From: Rhynchopus euleeides
Taxonomy: Eukaryota; Euglenozoa; Diplonemea; Diplonemida; Diplonemidae
DNA: 64,000 nucleotides
Assembly: GCA_963210315.1 (NCBI GenBank)
Contig: OY723311.1
Span: forward strand, 62,001-126,000
Direction: 5' to 3'
In this document: positions 1 through 10,589 of the stretch, one piece after another
How the letters are laid out: each line of letters begins with the position of its first letter
Position numbering within the stretch: position 1 is the stretch's first letter
Translations under genes and position numbers: made by a program
Notes under the pieces: generated by a model
What the model was told of the DNA's origin: nothing
Seen by the model: the letters and a program-made list of their open reading frames with translations, nothing else
Databases searched by the model: none

Positions 1-606
1 CTCAGCATCGGCATCAGCATCATCATCATCAGCCCCCCCCGCCTCCGGCGACGGCACGGCGGGGTCGTCCTGCCCGCTGGGGCAGGCGTCTCCTGCGGCA
101 TTCGGGTCGGCGTGTCTGCTGCCCACAGCATCCGCAGTCTCCGCCGCGGCCTCCACAGGCGCCGGCGCTGCAGCCGCACTGCTGAGGGGGTCCTCGCCCT
201 CGGCACAGGCATCCTCTTCCGCGTCGCCGGCGCGGCGCCCCTCCTCCTCCTCCTCTTCCCGTTGCTGTTCCTCTTCGTCCCCCTTTTCCTTCTCCTTCTC
301 CTCCGCTGCCCTATCCTGCTCCTGCTGTGGCGGCGGATCTTCCGGTGCCGAAGGCTGCCCTGCGGTGTGCTGTGCATCGCCGGCCTGCTCCGGCTCGGCT
401 GCTGCTGCTGCCGCCGCCGCTTCCTCTGCCGCCTGCGATGGGGTGTCGCCCTTGCTGTCCCCCGTCGCACCCTGTTGGTCTGCCGACGGAGAAGGCTCGC
501 CCTCGGCCCCTGCAGCAGCGGCCTCCTCGGGTGTGTCGGTGTGCTGCTGCTGTTCATCCGTGGTCTCACCAGACCCTGCGGCAGCAGCGCCATCCTCGGG
601 CGTCAT
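1..606 (-). CDS. Acidic Ala/Glu/Pro-rich protein, 5' part only
   Basis: The minus strand is open from an ATG at 606 to the window edge, so about 202 N-terminal residues are visible and the gene continues outside. The composition is extreme: Ala, Glu, Asp, Gln, Pro and Gly, with poly-Ala, poly-Glu and a late Asp/Ala run, and no recognisable globular domain, signal peptide or membrane segment. The start is supported by a splice-acceptor-like CCTCAG only 2 nt upstream of the ATG, the arrangement seen at most genes here. Long plus-strand readings over the same bases are low-complexity shadows rich in Cys, Arg and Leu. The function is unknown; an intrinsically disordered nuclear or scaffold segment is one possibility. 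Confidence 0.6.
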   Translation of the reverse strand, partial: MTPEDGAAAAGSGETTDEQQQHTDTPEEAAAAGAEGEPSPSADQQGATGDSKGDTPSQAAEEAAAAAAAAEPEQAGDAQHTAGQPSAPEDPPPQQEQDRAAEEKEKEKGDEEEQQREEEEEEGRRAGDAEEDACAEGEDPLSSAAAAPAPVEAAAETADAVGSRHADPNAAGDACPSGQDDPAVPSPEAGGADDDDADADAE

Positions 607-1730
607 GGCTGAGGTTAATCGCCTCAGGGGCTGCCCTGGTTGGAATGTTGGGTGGAGTGGTGGCGTGGTCCGTGCCAAAAGCGCACGGCAGCAGGCAGTT
701 CACGCAGATGGCACGCATGGCACAGGGTAGCGGAGGGGTGGGAATGGGATGGGGAACGGGGAGCGGGGGGTGGGGATTGCTGGCGCAACTCATGCCCTAC
801 CCGGCATCGACTAAAAAAACCCCCCCTCTCTCGTCACACCACCCCCCCCCCCCCCCCCACCCGGTCCATCCATTGATCGGTCGAAGAAGTCTCACTCCTC
901 CGCCACGCCACACATGCCGCCGAGAGGGGAAGGGGATTCGGCACTTGCCGGCGAGGGAGGGGGGGCGGTGGGGGGGGGGGGGGGGGGGGGGCAGGGGCGT
1001 AGGGGGATTTTGTGAGGCTGGGGCATGACGGCCCCTGCCTCCACCGAAAACATGTGATATAACTGATAAAAGCACGGGGGCAGTCCCATTCTTCTGCGAC
1101 CCTTCTCTTCCGGAAGAATCCTCCCGACTCGAGGCGCGGGCCTCGAGCCTCAAGAGGATCCCCACAAAAATGGGAGGGGGGGTGTGAGAGGGGCGGGAGG
1201 CTTCGCTAAAACGGAGTGCGAGGCGAGGCTTTCTTTTGGTGTGTGATAGGGAAAATCGGTTCTGAGCCACGGTCCATAGGGGGAGTGGGGGAGGCTTCGG
1301 AAGCAAGGCGCGCCCCTCTCTCTCCCTCCCCCTCGCCCCGTCCCCCCCCCGACGCATCAAAACAGACAACATACAGGCTGATGAGTGTGTGGTCTTCGCT
1401 CTAAAATGAAGAAAATATGGGGCAGGGGTGTGGCATGTGCACAGTACTCCCACCCCACCCCCCCTCCCCGCAGGCACCCAGGTGGGCCAGGACATCCGCA
1501 CCCAGCCTGTGGGTGCTGTGGTGGCGGGGGGGATGACTGACCCCCCCCCCCCCAACACCCCTGCTGCCCAGCAGGGGCGAACGGAAAATGCGCGTTGGTG
1601 TTGGTTGGCAACAAGAGGGGGGTGTGGCTGCGCGGCACACGCGCGGTGTGTATCTCTGTTATTCTGTCGGGGGGGGGCACAGCCGTTTTTTTGGTGTGAT
1701 ATCCACAACCAGCAACCAGGCACCACCGGC
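607..1730. other. Intergenic, homopolymer-rich
   Basis: No supportable gene. The stretch holds poly-C near 841-860, poly-G near 970-990, poly-C at 1542-1552 and G/C-skewed low-complexity DNA. Open readings here are proline- or glycine-rich artefacts of these runs. Confidence 0.6.
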
Positions 1731-3071
1731 TTAGTTCTTCTTCGCCTTCGTCTTCTTCACAACCTTCTTCGGCTGTGCGGCGGCAGGCTTTGCCTTCTCC
1801 ACGGTGTCCAGCTTCCCGGCCTTCTGCTTCTTGGGTGCCTCGGCGGCCTTGCCGGCAACGATACCCTTCGCGGCAGAGTCGCGTGCGGTCGCGCGAGGGA
1901 CGTACTGTATATGGTGGGGTGTGGTGGGTGGTGGGTGTTGGCCGTGGATGCAGAGAGGTTGGTGCAGGCCCTGGATGCGTGTGATGGGGCATCCTCAGCC
2001 AGGCAGGTGCACAGCAAGCATACGTCCAGCCCCAGGGGCTCCAGCTGTGTCTCGAACCCGTGGAACTCGTAGTCGATGCCCGCCTTCTGGAGCTTCTCGT
2101 TCACATTCCGCTCCGTGGTGATGTAGTTCATCAGCTTCTGCTGCCACGGGTGCTTGCTCAGCCCCTGGTAGTGTGTCACCCGCCCGTTTATCCGGATGTC
2201 CTCGTCGAGCTTCTGCAGCTTCTTCATCTTCATACCACGCCACAGCGAGGAGTGCACCTTCTCGGGTGCGACCTCCGCAACGTGCAGGACCTGTGGGAAG
2301 GGGTAGACGACAGTGTCGTTGCCTGCAGTGCCAGAGGGGCACCTGCAACAGAACCACAGGAAAGGCTGCAGAAAGCACCGCCTCCCGCCATCTCGAGACA
2401 AACGACCCACAAGCCACCGTGAATACACACCTTGCCGGTAATGAAAGTCCCGTTCAGCTCCTCCGCCACAGCCGGGCCCACCTCGGGGTCGTCGAACTGC
2501 ACGAAGGCATAACCTGTGGTGGTGGAGGGCGAGGTGGTGCCAGGGTTCGCTCAGACATGCAATAGAATAAGGCGGCGAAAAGTGGCATAGTTGGACATGG
2601 TGTGCATGCCCCACCACCTGACTCATCTGGCATGAGAGGTGCCCACATGGGTCGGGAAAACCTAAGGTAATTATGTGCGTGCGTGACACACATTCTCCAC
2701 ACAGGATGTGTGAATACTGTGCGTAGGTGCGTTACACACGACGGCAAAATGAATAGGGCTCACGTGTGTGGTGTTCTGTGTGCGTGCATACCTTTCGACG
2801 CACCGGTCTTCGGGCTACGGGATAATCTGAGGCGGCGGATCTTGCCGTACTGAGAGAGGAAGTGGCGCATCTGCTCCTCATAGTAACCGTGGGGGATATG
2901 GCCGACGTATATCACGCCCTTGGTTTTGTCCGTCTTCCGCTTCTTCCCTGATGCTGCTGCTGCTGCTGCTGGTGCTGCTGCCTTCACCTTCTTCGCCACC
3001 TTCCCCTCGACGGTCACCGTCTTTTTCCTCGCCACGGCCCCATCGGCCTGCTTCAGGGCAGACTTCACCAT
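1731..3071 (-). CDS. NIFK/Nop15-like nucleolar RRM protein (4 exons)
   Basis: Exons are 3071-2792, 2513-2431, 2290-2024 and 1904-1731, joined by GTATGC, GTGTGT and GTATGC donors with CAG acceptors. All phases agree and give 267 aa. The first 45 residues are Lys/Ala-rich (basic, nucleolar-type). An RRM follows: RNP2 is VIYVGHIP, and RNP1 (KGYAFVQF) is created exactly across intron 1. The segment [20 protein letters not shown] and the later [10 protein letters not shown] closely resemble the RRM and PPEKVHKELF segment of NIFK (MKI67-interacting nucleolar phosphoprotein) and yeast Nop15. Those proteins act in 60S ribosome assembly at the ITS2 region of pre-rRNA. The C-terminus is again Lys/Ala-rich. 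The identification rests on remembered family sequence; the splice model is visible directly. Confidence 0.85.
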
Positions 3072-3212
3072 TTTTTAAAAATAAACTCCCACCACACACG
3101 CGCGTGCGTCCTCTTCCGGAAAACCCTCCGGTTTTTGTGTATCACGCCTCAGACCTGCCGAAGGACGGTAGGAAGGGAGTGGAGGGAGGGGTGGATGCGT
3201 GGAGGGCAGCAT

Positions 3213-4070
3213 GTTCATCACAGTAAGTGTAGCAAGGCACGCCTCTGGGACAAGTACGTCGCCCTCCGCAACGACTATGACCGTAGGTACAACCCGAAGG
3301 CGGACATCGTGCTGCGTGGGGTGAAGGCGCGAGAACGCAGATCCGAACCGTTCCCGCCTGGTGTCATCCGCGCGGTGATAGAGTTGCGCATGGCGGGTGT
3401 AGGCCAGAAGCAGGCATCGCTTCTCTTGCAGCGCATAGTGGAGCCCCTGAGCGGGGGCGAGAAGATGCCCGTGCCGTCGCGGCGCACTGTGCGGGACCAC
3501 GACTTGCTGGTCGGGGCTGAGTCAGTCCTAGATTTTCTCCGCTCTGTGGCAGAGGCGCAGCAGCCTGGGGATGAGGTCACGCTGTCGCACGACGCCTCGG
3601 CTAAGGTGGGCCGTGCCGGCAACTCCTACCACATTGGCATGGCACATCAGCGGGAGAGAACACCGAGAACACCGTCACGTCTGCGTGCCTTTTTGTGGAA
3701 CCGCTGGCGTCTGGCACGGCAAGGGCGAAGAAGGTGAACCTGACAAAGGCTATCATGATTGCCCATGAGAACGGCGTTCGCGTGGGCGAGGTTCTTCTCA
3801 GCGACATGTGTTCCACGGAGACGAAGGCCGGGACCGATCTGAAGAAGATTGTGTTGCACTGCCTGCACCACAAGGTCGGGAATGCGTTGCGTGACGGCCT
3901 GAAGGGTGCAGGTGCGTCTGCCCTCGTCGGTATCCCGGAACCGGAAGACCCGAATGCTCCGAAAGACCCGAAAGCCCCCAAACCTGCTCCGAATGGCTGC
4001 GACGCAGTGGCACTGGTGGAGCAAGCTGTGAAGCTGCTCGACCCGGAGTACGACCGCACCAGAAGGCGTT
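3213..4070 (+). pseudogene. DDE-type transposase fossil (frameshifted)
   Basis: This is the only plus-strand coding-like segment. One frame reads from about 3213 to 3650 and includes a helix-rich segment (VIRAVIELRMAGVGQKQASL) and HDASAKVGRAGNSYHIG. At about 3650-3660 (a GAGAGA stretch) the reading must shift to another frame, which continues as NTENTVTSACLFVEPLASGT and then VLLSDMCSTETKAG to about 4070. The spacing of the two Asp-containing segments (HDAS and LLSDMCST) with a conserved-looking Gly-Thr-Ala region between them resembles the first two catalytic Asp motifs of cut-and-paste DDE transposases. The family is not determined. No start codon context, third catalytic Glu or terminal repeat was found, so it is read as a decayed, partial element. 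Confidence 0.5.
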
Positions 4071-5337
4071 GTAATAAACACACCCGAGCTCACCACACAC
4101 AGGGCCAGGTGTGGGTAATCCAGGGTGGGTTTCGCCCTCGCCCGTGGAGATTCGTGGCAAAAGGACATGAGGGGGGGGGGGGGGTGGGGAGGGAGGGGGG
4201 ATTGCATTCCCGCAGTGGCAAGGCACCCTGCATCATAGCGATTCATCTAATGCTTACCCAAAATCTACTGCGCTGGGCTCTGGGGAGGCCCCTGCCCCAC
4301 CCACCCACCCACCACTGCCACAGCCCTCGTAGCCCCGACCCACTTGGGGTCAGCACACCCGGCTGGTTCAGGCAGTGGTCGTTCATACATTGGCTCCACC
4401 AAGAGCCTCTCTATTACAGTCCCTTCTGCAGTGCAGCGTGTGGGCCAACAGGAGGCCAGCACTGTGGGTCTAACGGTAATGGGGTGGCCGCATGATACGA
4501 GGCATCAGAATGCCCTCCGTTCTGCTGTTCTGCCTGGGGTTTGTATTCTTTCTCTTTCGTTCCACTTCTTGGCAACGTGTTGCAGCATGGCCAGTGCGAA
4601 CACCACACGGGGGTCTTCTCTCTCGTTCGCTTCGTTCTCGGGCACATCGCACATCCTCTTCGTGTAGGGTGTGGAGGCACAAATCTCCTTTTTCTGAGCT
4701 CTTGTTGGATTGAAGGAGTGGGTGCCATCGCAGCCATGAGTGTTATGATATGCACAATAGTTGGGGCGAGTGGGAACAAAATGAGATGGTTGCGCTGCTG
4801 TGATTCGCACGGGAGGGTGTGGGGGGGGGGGGGGTGTTCCATCCTGGAAAGTTGGGTTTGTTTGAGGCTTAAAACGCGAAGTGTTCCACTTACTTCAGCC
4901 CTGCAGGCGAGGGTATGGTCAGAAGAGGGCAAAAGAAGAGAACGGATTCTGAAAATTCTGAGATTTCTGAGAGATATCGTTGCGCCCCATCCCTGAGATG
5001 CTGGAATAATCAGCCTGCCTGCCTGCCTGCCGCTGGTTCAGCAGCGCCGCATCACGGGTGTCGCCAGAACCTCTGGGTCTTGCGACGACCTCGCTCGCCG
5101 TGGGGGTGATGATGCGCGCCTGTTGCAGGTGGTGTTGGGCACATGGCGGCACACAAGAAGGCAATACTGATAACCTGTCCGCAGCTCCTTTGGACACCGC
5201 ACGGTGCAAGTGGCAAATTTTTGACGAATATCTCAGCACAGCTCAACACAGGGGCGTATACACCGTGCAGATCATTTTGCAACGCCGTCGTGCCTGCCAC
5301 AACCTGCCCCAGCAAGGCACAGGTCTGCAAGACATAC
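4071..5337. other. Intergenic; possible 3' exon of the next gene
   Basis: Contains poly-G runs near 4171-4182 and 4819-4834 and a dispersed motif at 4565-4592. The upstream gene ends here on a GTATGT donor (5337). Acceptors near 5183 (GGACAG) or 5117 (GCAACAG) could open a short last exon, but neither is decisive. Confidence 0.4.
4565..4592 (+). repeat. Dispersed 28-bp motif, copy 1 of 4
   Basis: The core, near CTTGACAACGTGTTGCAGCA followed by TGGCC, recurs at 24206-24233, 47406-47433 and 58918-58945, always plus strand and always outside genes. Confidence 0.55.
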
Positions 5338-8300
5338 CTCGGGCCTGCGAGCGACGGTGTGTGGGTGCCGTTGAGGCCTGGCGACACAGAGCGTGCTGGA
5401 GCCACAGGTGCCACGGGGCCGCAACGCGGCGAGTTGCGGTGCTGCGGCGGCGCCGGCGCCGACGTATTCTCCGGCGGGGTAAACAGCGGCGCGTGCGCCG
5501 GGTGCGCCGGCAGCAACACATCCCGCACCACAGCACCCTCCCTGCCCCCTGCCGGGTGCATCGGGGGGCGCTGCTGCTGCTGCTGCTGCTGCTGGCCCCC
5601 ACCCCCTGCATACCCCGGCCCCGCCTCCGGCGCCTCCCACACACCCTCCCACGCCACACCCAGCCTGCCGTGCAGGGCATCCCTCAGGCTGCCGCCACCA
5701 CTAGGCCGCACCACAGGATGGCACGACCCCTCCGCCTCCACCACCACCACACCCTCCTCCCCACCCCCACCCGCCGCAGGCGGCGGCAGCGCGAAGCCAC
5801 CCTGCGGCAGACACAGCGCCTCCGACTCCGGGTGCGACCCGGGAGGGGTCAGCTTGGCAACACCACCACCACCACCCGGGGTGCGCGGCGTCTGCGGCGC
5901 AGGTGGGGTCGCCGGCGCAGGCGCCCCACGCACCCCCCCTGCAGCTGGCGGCGGCGTGACGGGCATGCCGCCACCGCCCCCAACCCCCTCGCTGCTGCGG
6001 CTGCTCAGGCTCTCGGCGCTGCACCCCCTCGGCGCATCGCTCACAGGGCGCGTCGCATGGGGGTCGGACGCACGGGACACCGCACCCACCCCTGTGGTTG
6101 CAGGCGAGGCGATCACCCCTGCTGACGGGCTCGCCTTGCTCGCGGAGCTCCCGCGCGGCTGCGCCGCGGCAGGCGCCACCCCGCTCAGCCCCTGCTGCGA
6201 CCGCGCCGCGGTGTTCAGCATGATCGCCTCACACCTGCCGTAGAGCCGGTCCCAATACGACTCCTGCGTGCTCCGCCGCTCGATCTCCGCAGCCTCCACC
6301 CGAGCGGACAGCGCGCTGACCTCCTCCTGCAGCCTCGCATTCTCTCCACGCAGCAGACGCGCCTCCTCTGACGGCTCCCCCTGCTCCTGCCTCTCCAGGC
6401 GCAGGTCACGCTCCCTCTGCAGCTCCCCCTGCAGGTGCTGTATCAGCAGCGCCGCATCCTCGCCGCACAGACCTGCTCCACCCCCCTCCTCCTCCACCTC
6501 CACCTCCTGCTGGGCGGCTGCTTCCTCAGCCTGCCCAGGGTCAGGGTCTCTATCCTGCAGCATCTGGAGCAGCTCGGCGTTGTCAGCTCGGAGGGCGTCA
6601 GCTTCCTGGCGCAGTGCGGCGAAATCATCACCCTCCTGCTGCCCCCCGAGGGGACCCCTGGGGGTGGTGCTGCCCACCCCCAGGGCTTTGAGGCGTGCGT
6701 TCTCCGCCTCGGCGTCGTCGAGCCTGCTGCGGAGGTCGTCCTCCCGACCCCGCGCCGCGTCGCGTTCCCGGAGGATGCAGAGCTCGGCATGCAGTGCCTC
6801 CACCGCGTCGGTGCGGGTGGCGGCACGCGCCTGCTGCTGCGCCTCCTCCAGGGCATGCTGCAGGTGGTGCAGATCCCCCTCCAGCCGCCGGATGTCGGAG
6901 CTCTCCGCGGTGCGCAGCGCCTCGATGTCGCGGTGTGCCTGCCGGAGGTCCCCCTGCGTCTCCAGGAGTGACTCGCGCTGCCGCGCGACCTGATCCTGCA
7001 GGGTGGCAGCCTCCCCCTCGAGCTGGGCGGCGTGGCGCTGCGAGGCCCCCAGCTCGCGCTGGGCAGAGAGGGCGTCGCTCCGGAGGGCCGCGATATCCGC
7101 ATCGTGGCGCTGCGCCACGCCCTGTGAGGAGGCGAGCTTCATCTCCGCCTCGCGGGAGCGTGACATCGCCTCGGAGACCTGCCGCCTGAGGCTCTCGTGC
7201 TCCGTCCACCCCCCCGCCAGCCCGTCGCGGAGGCGGGCGCACTCCTCGCGCAGCTTGGAGGCCTCCGCCTCCGCCACCTCCGCGCGGCGCATCGCCTCGA
7301 TCAGATCCCCCTCCCGCCGCCTCCCCTCCCTCCGCAGCTCCGTGCACTCCCCCTCCTCCGCCGCAAGCCGCGACGCGAAGTCGTCCCTCTCCCGCTCCAC
7401 CCTCAGAAGCCTCTGCTTGAGGAACGCAGCATCCCGCTCGCTCTGGCGGTGCACAGCATCGCCCTCCGCAGCCCCCTCCGCCAGCCTCCGGTCCGCCTGC
7501 ACCAGGGTGGGGGTTGGCGCTGCACCCCTCGGCTGGTGGAGGCTCGACGCAGCCCCGCCGTCATGAGACTCGGCCAGCATCGTCGCCGCGGGGGACACCA
7601 TCGAGGCGGGGTTGGCAGGCTGTGGGTCGTCAAAAAGGCGCCTCTCCGGTTTTCCTGCTCCTGGGGATCCGCCGGTAGAGGCTCTGCTGTTCTGTGGGGA
7701 CAGCAGCCCGAGGAGGCCTGGAGCGGAGGCGGCGGTGGTGGCGGCCTGAGGCCCTCCAGAGGACGAGGATAAAGACGTGGAGGAGGAGGATGATGAAGAT
7801 GATGATGACGACGACGATGCTGTGGAGGCACGCTGCCGATCCGCCGCCCCATCGACGGGCCCCTGCCAGGTGTCGCCGTACAGCCCGCCCGCCTGCCGGC
7901 TGCCCCCGACCCGCGGGGTCACGGGGCGCAGCGGTGTCGGGATGTTTCCAGAACGGAGCCCCGAGCTGAGCCCAGACCCCCCCCCAGATCCCCTGTTCGG
8001 GGGGTCGCCACCCTCACCCCCACCCCCACCCCCGCCGCTGCCGCCTGCCCCCACAGGGGATTCTGGGGAGGGGGGCGGGTCGGCCCGCGCCGGCACCGCC
8101 CCCCTCGCCGCGCCGGGGGAAGCCTGGGATGAGGCAGAGGAGGAGGAGGAGGAGGACATCCCGGCAGACACCAGCCGCAGCACGCCCCCCACGCCGGGCT
8201 GCGGCGCTGCCGCGCCGCCCGCCCTGCCGGAGGTGCCCAGGGGGGAGCTGTGGTCAATCACCTCCGGCACAGGCACAGCCTTTGCCGCGGCACCCCCCCT

Positions 8301-9101
8301 GGGCGCGCTGGAGGCGGAGGCAGCGGATGACGAGGAAGAGGGCGGCGGCGCGGCGGTGGTGTGGCGCACCCCCGCACCGGCGGATGCGGCGGACGTCGCC
8401 GCGGATGGCGCCGGGGTGTCGTTTGCAGGGGGGGTGATCGGGTCCCCGCCGCCGGCACCCCCAACACCCCCGCCGGCCGGCACGCTCGAGGCAGACATGG
8501 CGCTGTCCCTGCGGGAGGGGAGCGACGCCTGGCTGCCTGCCCTGCTGCGGCTGGGGAGCGCAGGTGGCTCCGGCGCCGGCTCAGCCACCTCCGGCTCCGA
8601 CGGGTCGTCCGCATCGAGGTTGGAGAGGAGGTTCTGCAGCCGCGTCCTGCCTGCAGCGGGTGGCGCTGGGGCTGCTGCCTTCACCACGCCCGGCAGGGGT
8701 GCCGCTTGGTCCTGATCCCGCTCGGAGGGTCCTGCAGGGCGGTGCCGCGGTGTCGTGGCTCCGGAGGAGGCTGCAGAGTCGCTCCTGCGGGCGCGCGGTG
8801 TGTGTGAGCCCGGCGGGGGGTCAGACTTCGCGGACCCCTTTGCCGGGCCGCGGCTGCTGCCCCGCGAGAGGTCAGACCCACCCGGGGGCAGGGGGCTCTT
8901 GGTGCCCCCCGCAACCAGGGGGCGCTTCACCGCCTTGCTCGACACCGGGGCAGGGGCGGTGTTGCGGCGCCCCGCAGCGGCGGCGGAGGTGGGTGTGCCC
9001 GTGCGGGGGGCCGGCCCGGCCGAGCCGTCGCGCCTCCCACGGCTGCTGCCCCTCGGGGGTGGCGGGGCGGCGCCCTTGGGGCCGCCCGCGCCTGGGGGCA
9101 T
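5338..9101 (-). CDS. Large coiled-coil protein, P/S/A-rich ends
   Basis: The ATG is at 9101; CCCACAG lies 3 nt before it. The frame is open to a GTATGT donor at 5337, giving 1254 complete codons; reading on would add about 95 residues to a stop at 5052. Residues ~1-520 are Pro/Ala/Ser/Gly-rich with long Ser runs (around 7780-7815) and look disordered. Residues ~525-965 are a long heptad-type coiled coil rich in Glu, Arg, Ala and Leu. The tail is Gly/Pro-rich with a poly-Gln run (5573-5593). No catalytic domain is seen. The layout suits a cytoskeletal, basal-body or scaffold protein, but that is inference from coiled-coil content alone. The last exon is not resolved. Confidence 0.7.
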
Positions 9102-9764
9102 GGCCTGTGGGGGGGCCGATGTGCCGCGGACACGGCCCTGGGGTGGGGGTGTTTGGCAGTGGTTTAGTGAAGAACGGAAAGAGGGTGGGGAGGGAGGGGA
9201 GGGGGGGTTTGCAGTGAGGCGTAGTACGTTGTGCACAAAAAATCCGGCATGGCGAGGGATAAGGGGGGGTGGGGGCTTGAGGAGGGGGGCAAACAGAGGC
9301 AAGAGGGGGTGGGTGGGGATGGGGGTTGTGGGAACTTTGTTGCTGAGGTGTCACGTCATCTGTTCCCCCGTTCATCAGCGGAGGGGGTGCAAGAAGTGGG
9401 CCTCTCTCCCCGAAAGGACAGACAACACCTCGCCCCCGCGTCACAAGGTGATGGATTAGCAGGTTGCGGTGATGTGCCCCGAGCCCACAGACAGGCACTC
9501 CGCGTGTGAGGGTGCGGTCGAACAAAGGGGTAGGTTTGTAGACATCTCCTCGAACCAATGATGTGTGCAAACAATGGTGCTCAGTAGCAAGCAGAGCACC
9601 ACATGTGGGCAACTCAAGTTCACACAACTGCAACAGGCATTCGTTGTGATATGCGATACACACTGTAGGGAAAGCTATTCGCAAAGATAAATCTTTGCGC
9701 GATGATATCATCGGCCGTCCGGCAGCCGATGAAATCGTACTCCTTGCGCTAAAATAAGAGAGCA

Positions 9765-9950
9765 CCTGCCCTGCAACTGTTAAAAGGCAGATCTGGGCTG
9801 CCTTTCGTTGAGCGCACACTCCTGTCAAAGGCTGTGGAAGCCCCTGTGGAGTGGCATGAAGGTGCGATCATTATCAAGCTTCAGTCGTACGACTTCCTTC
9901 GTTACTTCGCGATTTCGCCATGCTTCACCGCTCATAACTGGTAAAAATAG
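9765..9950 (+). repeat. Diverged ~186-bp dispersed repeat, copy 1
   Basis: Aligns by eye with 42749-42938. Shared blocks include GCAACTGT, GTTGAGC(G/A)CACAC, AGGCTGTG, CAGTCG(T/C)ACGA, GGTACTTCGC/GTTACTTCGC and a terminal GGTAAAAA/CGTAAAAA. No coding potential. Possibly a SINE-like or MITE family; its ends are not defined. Confidence 0.55.
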
Positions 9951-9955
9951 ATTCT

Positions 9956-10063
9956 GGGGGTCTTCGCTGGTCGTTATCCTTCGTCAATCTTCGTCAGTTT
10001 TCAGACAATTCAACAGGAAATGCACCATAATGCACTGACGATCACCCCGTAGCGAAGACCCCC
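9956..10063. mobile_element. 108-bp MITE-like element, copy 1
   Basis: Perfect 13-bp terminal inverted repeats, GGGGGTCTTCGCT at 9956-9968 and its complement at 10051-10063. A second inner inverted pair (TCGTCAG/CTGACGA) lets the whole unit fold. A near-identical 108-bp copy lies at 50540-50647. It is flanked by TCT on both sides, which may be a 3-bp target duplication; the other copy does not show one. Confidence 0.7.
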
Positions 10064-10589
10064 TCTGAGTTTCATTTCGTTTCACGCTCCCACACACTCA
10101 CAACCCTCTCGCCTGATGCAGGGTGGTGTGCAGAGCATGGTTGGCAGAACTGAATGACACCTTCAGCGACTTCTTTTGTCGAGTGCTGCAGGGTGAGATG
10201 GAGAGGGCTGGGTGGGTGGGTGGGGAGAAGGCGGGAAGGGAACACATTACGTCTTGGAAAGCTGCTTCAGAAACACGGCAAACAGGGACGCTGCACCATA
10301 GGAGCACCGAGTGGTAGCCCAGGATCAGTGTGGGTGTGCCATTCTTCAGACTGGCTCATACAATATCCCGGTGCTCGGTCAACTGGTCTGGCGTGGTAGC
10401 AGATGGATCTCCGCTATCTGACAAAATGTGTCGCATTTCGTTCGAGGTTCACGCCTGCACTGTCGGGTGGAGGCACCGCTGGACATATCACATTGGCAGG
10501 GTCATAAACACTGCCTCTTCGGTCGAAGCAGTGCCAGCAAGGGGCGTGTGTTGGCTGGCCTTGGCCCGGAGGCGTGAGGCGTTCCCACT

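Larger units (their letters stand above)
9102..10589. other. Intergenic with two dispersed repeats
   Basis: No gene is supportable. It contains a 186-bp diverged repeat (9765-9950) immediately followed by a 108-bp MITE (9956-10063). The remainder has no recognisable signal. Confidence 0.55.

Noticed and set aside
112..1028. Plus-strand frames opposite the acidic gene
   Set aside because: Cys/Leu/Arg low-complexity mirror of the Ala/Glu-rich minus-strand frame.
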